Shown here: piece after piece, positions 52,088-55,073 of the stretch
Layout: every line of letters begins with the position of its first letter
Position numbering within the stretch: position 1 is the stretch's first letter
Origin: Eubacterium sp.
GTDB lineage: Bacteria; Bacillota; Clostridia; Lachnospirales; Lachnospiraceae
Assembly: GCA_022791495.1 (NCBI GenBank)
Contig: JAAVZE010000074.1
Coordinates: 1 to 55,073, forward strand
DNA length: 55,073 nucleotides
Direction: 5' to 3'
Program-made: the position numbers and the translations under genes
Notes under the pieces: model-generated
Database searches by the model: none
What the model was told of the DNA's origin: nothing
What the model saw: only the letters and a program-made list of their open reading frames with translations

Positions 52088-52441
52088 ATGACACAACAGG
52101 AATTATTTGATGATTTAAATGAAAACGCACGTCTTTCTGATATTCAGTTATATATCAAGAAAGTGATTGAATTACGGGGATTTGCAGATGAATCTGTGCA
52201 GTCGTGTATGCTGCTGCTTCTGGAGGAAGCAGGTGAACTGGCAAAGGCTGTAAGAAAACATGCTAAAGGCATGTCTGTCGATGAAGAAAGACTTTCTAAT
52301 TATGATACAGTAGAAAATGAGGCTGCGGATTTATTTATTGTCCTGCTTTCACTTTGTAATCGACTAAATATTGATTTATTTCAAGTATTTATGGAAAAGG
52401 AAAAGATAAACGTCGGGAGAAAATGGACAGTGAATTCATAA
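52088..52441 (+). CDS. MazG-like nucleotide pyrophosphohydrolase
   Basis: 117 residues from the ATG at 52088, GGAGG at 52075-52079. The MazG metal-binding helices are visible: LLLLEEAGELAKAV (ExxE) and ENEAADLFIVLL (ExxD). Such enzymes hydrolyse non-canonical or excess (d)NTPs to monophosphates. It starts 23 bp after the glycosylase gene, is equally AT-rich, and probably forms a two-gene unit for keeping abnormal nucleotides out of DNA. A role in phage defence or alarmone control is possible but not shown. Confidence 0.82.
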   Translation: MTQQELFDDLNENARLSDIQLYIKKVIELRGFADESVQSCMLLLLEEAGELAKAVRKHAKGMSVDEERLSNYDTVENEAADLFIVLLSLCNRLNIDLFQVFMEKEKINVGRKWTVNS

Positions 52442-52520
52442 TATGCGGGAGGAAATTTTCCGTACGATCAGATTTATGAAGTGGTATCATTAAAATCGAA
52501 TGAATATGTCTGTTATCAGA

Positions 52521-52592
52521 GAGACGGACACAAAGACGCAGAGCCGGTGAACTTGTGGGATAAACTCACAGTTTGCCGTCTCTGCGTCTTTG
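52521..52592. terminator. Large hairpin between convergent mazG-like and pyrI genes
   Basis: CAAAGACGCAGA (52531-52542) pairs perfectly with 52581-52592, and an inner AACTTGTG/CACAGTT stem adds to it. An alternative GAGACGG (52521-52527) with CCGTCTC (52577-52583) is incompatible with the first stem. T-runs are weak on both sides, so terminator function is likely but not certain. Confidence 0.5.
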
Positions 52593-52611
52593 ATATGATA
52601 TTTCTTGTAAG

Positions 52612-53043
52612 TTATTTAAACTGCCCTTTGAATTTTTGCTCACAGTAAAGACAGCGGTAGATCCGGTTCTTTTTGTCTGTGAGTTTAAAACGGTGGGGCA
52701 GCTCCTGTTCGATGGATGTGATGCACCGGGGGTTTTTACATTTTATAATGTTCGTGACGATATCCGGCAGTGTCAGCGTCCGTTTTTCCACGATTTTATC
52801 ATTCTCTATGATATTGATCGTTATGTGTTCGTCCAGAACCCCGAGAATATCCAGGTCTACCCGGAGGGGACCTTCTATTTTTATAATGTCCTTTTTCCCC
52901 ATTTTATTGCTTTTGGCATTTTTTATGATTGCCACGCTGCAGTCCAGTTTTTCCAGATTCAGGTATTGATAGATCTCCATGGCATGTCCCGCTTTGATAT
53001 GGTCAATCACGACACCCTGGTTCAGTCCGCCGATATTTAACAT
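52612..53043 (-). CDS. pyrI: Aspartate carbamoyltransferase regulatory subunit
   Basis: 143 residues. PyrI binds CTP/ATP and tunes the catalytic trimer. The N-terminal allosteric domain (NQGVVIDHIKAGHAMEIYQYL; nucleotide-binding region KKDIIKIEG) is followed by a zinc domain with four cysteines, CKNPRC and CLYC. It lies 41 bp after pyrB in the same leftward unit. Many Firmicutes lack PyrI, so feedback inhibition of this step is expected here. Confidence 0.95.
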   Translation of the reverse strand: MLNIGGLNQGVVIDHIKAGHAMEIYQYLNLEKLDCSVAIIKNAKSNKMGKKDIIKIEGPLRVDLDILGVLDEHITINIIENDKIVEKRTLTLPDIVTNIIKCKNPRCITSIEQELPHRFKLTDKKNRIYRCLYCEQKFKGQFK

Positions 53044-53084
53044 ATAGTTTTACCTCCAGTCGATGATATGTGAAAATTTCTGTG

Positions 53085-54002
53085 TCAGATCTTGATCTCA
53101 AGCAGAGTCAGGATCAGTGCCATTCGTATATATACACCATATTGGGCCTGTTTAAAATATACTGCCCGGGGATCGTTGTCTACTTCAGTAGAAATCTCAT
53201 TTACCCTGGGAAGCGGATGGAGTACCAGCATGTCTTCCTGTGCCAGCTTCATTTTGGAGGTGTCCAGAATAAAGCTATCTTTCAGACGGATATAATCTTC
53301 TTCATTAAAGAAACGTTCCCTTTGTACTCTGGTCATGTACAGGATATCCAGATCTCCGATAACGGCGTCCAGATCGCTGACTTCCTGGTATGGAATATGA
53401 TTTTCATCCAGGGTTTCTTTCCGCAGATAATCCGGGATCTTTAATTCAGGAGGGGAGATCAGCACAAATTCTACTCCTGGATAACGTACCATGGCGTCGA
53501 TCAGGGAGTGCACGGTGCGGCCAAATTTTAAGTCGCCGCAAAAACCAATTTTCAGGTGGTCAAAATGTCCCTTGAGATTTTTGATGGTAAGCAGATCGGT
53601 AAGTGTCTGGGTCGGATGATTGTGCCCACCGTCCCCGGCATTGATGACAGGGATGGAAGAGTACATGGATGCCACGAGGGGAGCTCCTTCTTTGGGGTGT
53701 CTCATAGCACAGATATCTGCATAGGAAGAGATGACACGGATGGTATCTGCCACGCTTTCTCCTTTGGAAGCAGAGCTCGAATCGGCAGAAGAAAAACCAA
53801 GGACACTGCCGCCAAGATTCAGCATAGCGGCTTCAAAACTAAGTCTTGTTCGTGTGCTTGGTTCGTAAAAGCAGGTTGCAAGCTTTTTTCCTTTACAACA
53901 TTCGGTATATTTTTCCGGTGTTTCCATAATCTGTTCAGCAAGGTGGATCAGTTCGTCCAGTTCCTCTACCGACAGATCCAGAGCATTCATAATATGTCGC
54001 AT
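53085..54002 (-). CDS. pyrB: Aspartate carbamoyltransferase catalytic subunit
   Basis: 305 residues from the ATG at 54002 (GAGG six bases upstream on the minus strand). It condenses carbamoyl phosphate and aspartate, the first committed pyrimidine step. The carbamoyl-phosphate motif [13 protein letters not shown], the 80s loop [13 protein letters not shown], the [12 protein letters not shown] block and HPLPRVNEI are intact. Its substrate is made by CarAB at 31-35 kb. pyrB-pyrI is divergent from the hydratase gene. Confidence 0.97.
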   Translation of the reverse strand: MRHIMNALDLSVEELDELIHLAEQIMETPEKYTECCKGKKLATCFYEPSTRTRLSFEAAMLNLGGSVLGFSSADSSSASKGESVADTIRVISSYADICAMRHPKEGAPLVASMYSSIPVINAGDGGHNHPTQTLTDLLTIKNLKGHFDHLKIGFCGDLKFGRTVHSLIDAMVRYPGVEFVLISPPELKIPDYLRKETLDENHIPYQEVSDLDAVIGDLDILYMTRVQRERFFNEEDYIRLKDSFILDTSKMKLAQEDMLVLHPLPRVNEISTEVDNDPRAVYFKQAQYGVYIRMALILTLLEIKI

Positions 54003-54189
54003 AAAATACCTCACTCCGTTAGCTAAAACGGTTCTGTAACATTGATTTTTACCACGAATTGCTTCGCTTCAATGGTGCTCTACGCAATTCTAAAACATGA
54101 AGAATCTGCTCTGTCAGGGCTTCTTTCTCATGTTTGTCCAGTATCTCCAGTATCTTAAATATTGTACAACATATTATAATAAATTACAA
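54003..54189 (-). promoter_or_regulatory. pyrBI promoter and leader with repeat and hairpin
   Basis: On the minus strand TTGTAA (complement of 54184-54189), 17-bp spacer, TACAAT (complement of 54161-54166). The ~150-nt leader holds a hairpin (54092-54104 with 54121-54135) ending in a short T-run, possibly an attenuator, and a repeat (54052-54084). No PyrR-binding sequence was recognised. The rest to 54226 is AT-rich without features. Confidence 0.45.
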
Positions 54190-54226
54190 TATTGTTTTTC
54201 TGAGTTGTCGTATTTTTAAATTTTAT

Positions 54227-54255
54227 TTGCAAAATAAAAGGATAAGAAGTATAAT
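54227..54255 (+). promoter_or_regulatory. Promoter of the aconitase-family gene
   Basis: TTGCAA (54227-54232), 17-bp spacer, TATAAT (54250-54255). Confidence 0.6.
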
Positions 54256-54306
54256 ATTGAATCGAGATGGATGAATATAGGAACGCATTTTGAAAGGAGA
54301 GATAAG

Positions 54307-55073
54307 ATGATAAAGTTATATGACGGCGGAGCATATCTTGTCAACGGAAATGAACTGATTCCCGATGGCAGTGAAGCAGCCGCTGCTGTGGAAAGCAGGA
54401 CAGGCGTAAAAACAGACAAGCAGGGGGCTGCAAAAGGGACGATGGCATACCGCATTTTAAATGCACATAATACATCGGACAATATGCAGCAGCTTAAAAT
54501 AAAATTTGACAAATTAACTTCTCATGATATTACTTTTGTTGGAATTCTACAGACAGCAAGAGCTTCGGGGCTGGAGAAATTTCCGGTGCCCTATGTGCTG
54601 ACGAACTGCCACAACAGTCTCTGTGCAGTGGGAGGAACGATCAATGAGGATGATCACGTGTTCGGTCTTTCCTGTGCTAAGAAATACGGCGGAATCTATG
54701 TGCCTCCTCATCAGGCCGTGATTCATCAGTTTGCCAGGGAAATGCTCGCTGGAGGCGGAAAAATGATTCTTGGTTCCGACAGCCATACAAGATATGGTGC
54801 ATTGGGAACCATGGCTATGGGCGAAGGCGGTCCGGAGATTGTAAAACAGCTTCTGGAGCAGACCTATGACATCCCGATGCCGGGAGTGGTAGCCATCCAC
54901 CTGACAGGAAAGCCGCAAAAAGGAGTGGGTCCTCAGGATATCGCCCTTGCCATTATTGGCGCGGTATTTGAAAATGGTTATGTAAATAATAAAGTAATGG
55001 AATTTATCGGTGACGGCATTGACAATCTGAGTGTGGATTACCGTATCGGTGTGGATGTTATGACTACAGAGAC
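54307..55073 (+). CDS. Aconitase-family hydratase, 5' part
   Basis: At least 255 residues, open to the right edge. ATG at 54307 with GGAGAG upstream. The sequence resembles the YbhJ-like hydratase group of the aconitase superfamily, in which the first domain contains [20 protein letters not shown] and [17 protein letters not shown]. True aconitases isomerise citrate through a 4Fe-4S cluster; whether this protein keeps the three cluster cysteines cannot be judged from the fragment. It is divergent from pyrB. Confidence 0.8.
   Translation, partial: MIKLYDGGAYLVNGNELIPDGSEAAAAVESRTGVKTDKQGAAKGTMAYRILNAHNTSDNMQQLKIKFDKLTSHDITFVGILQTARASGLEKFPVPYVLTNCHNSLCAVGGTINEDDHVFGLSCAKKYGGIYVPPHQAVIHQFAREMLAGGGKMILGSDSHTRYGALGTMAMGEGGPEIVKQLLEQTYDIPMPGVVAIHLTGKPQKGVGPQDIALAIIGAVFENGYVNNKVMEFIGDGIDNLSVDYRIGVDVMTTE

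Noticed and set aside
54003-54166. PyrR-binding attenuator before pyrB
   Set aside because: No match to the PyrR anti-antiterminator loop; the hairpin has only a weak T-run.
1-55073. CRISPR arrays, tRNA, rRNA, transposases or phage genes
   Set aside because: No regularly spaced repeats, no cloverleaf or rRNA-like sequence and no such protein was recognised on reading through; only the MITE-like element suggests mobility.

Overview
The window looks like a chromosome segment of an anaerobic, low-to-mid GC Firmicute, most likely Lachnospiraceae (Blautia/Ruminococcus-like). The basis is gene content and signals: AGGAGG ribosome sites, sigma-A promoters, an ANTAR/NitR-type nitrogen regulator, formate-tetrahydrofolate ligase, an epoxyqueuosine reductase of the QueH type, and secreted plant-glycan hydrolases with Ig-like modules. 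No rRNA, tRNA, phage, IS transposase or CRISPR array was seen.

Layout. 1-5.9 kb: the end of a GH30 xylanase, an AraC regulator on the other strand and a large secreted GH127-type arabinofuranosidase. 6-10.9 kb: a zinc-dependent phospholipase C-like protein, divergent from pgeF-queH-apbE-MATE. 11-13.5 kb: a DUF4342-like membrane protein overlapping an OmpR-type response regulator and its kinase. 13.7-21.1 kb: arginine synthesis, with argG leftward and lipoprotein-argC-argJ-argB-argD rightward from a control region with ArgR-like boxes over both promoters. 21.2-22.3 kb: an HD-GYP protein. 22.5-35.3 kb: a nitrogen unit, gltB-gltD-(GS-like)-ANTAR-carA-carB. 35.3-37.4 kb: Ktr/Trk potassium uptake. 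37.6-41.9 kb: rpsO, Nudix, pnp and an omega-amidase-like gene. 42-47 kb: tepA-like, ftsK/spoIIIE and two RimK-like ATP-grasp ligases. 47-51.1 kb: fhs, bioY-bioB under two BirA operators, and carbonic anhydrase. 51.3-52.4 kb: an AT-rich pair (SMUG2-like DNA glycosylase and MazG-like pyrophosphatase). 52.6-55 kb: pyrB-pyrI leftward and an aconitase-family hydratase running off the edge.

The most interesting unit is the nitrogen cluster. The gene in the glnA position keeps the glutamine synthetase fold sequence over its full length, but almost every metal ligand and the catalytic flap glutamate are replaced (Q133, S188, C195, M244, N303, V332), so it should be a pseudo-enzyme. The next gene is an ANTAR RNA-binding regulator whose receiver domain lacks the phosphoacceptor aspartate. 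The gltB leader has a consensus promoter followed at once by an intrinsic terminator. An ANTAR-type hexaloop hairpin (A at loop position 1, G at 4) overlaps the 5' arm of that terminator. Together these suggest a phosphorylation-independent nitrogen switch in which a dead glutamine synthetase may act as the metabolite sensor. A 188-bp MITE-like inverted-repeat element sits exactly at the stop codon of the GS-like gene, in front of the regulator.

Other second-look items are the tandem ATP-grasp ligases, the glycosylase/MazG pair, the long pnp leader hairpin, 11-bp phased boxes before the two-component operon, and a family of small GAA-loop intergenic repeats.
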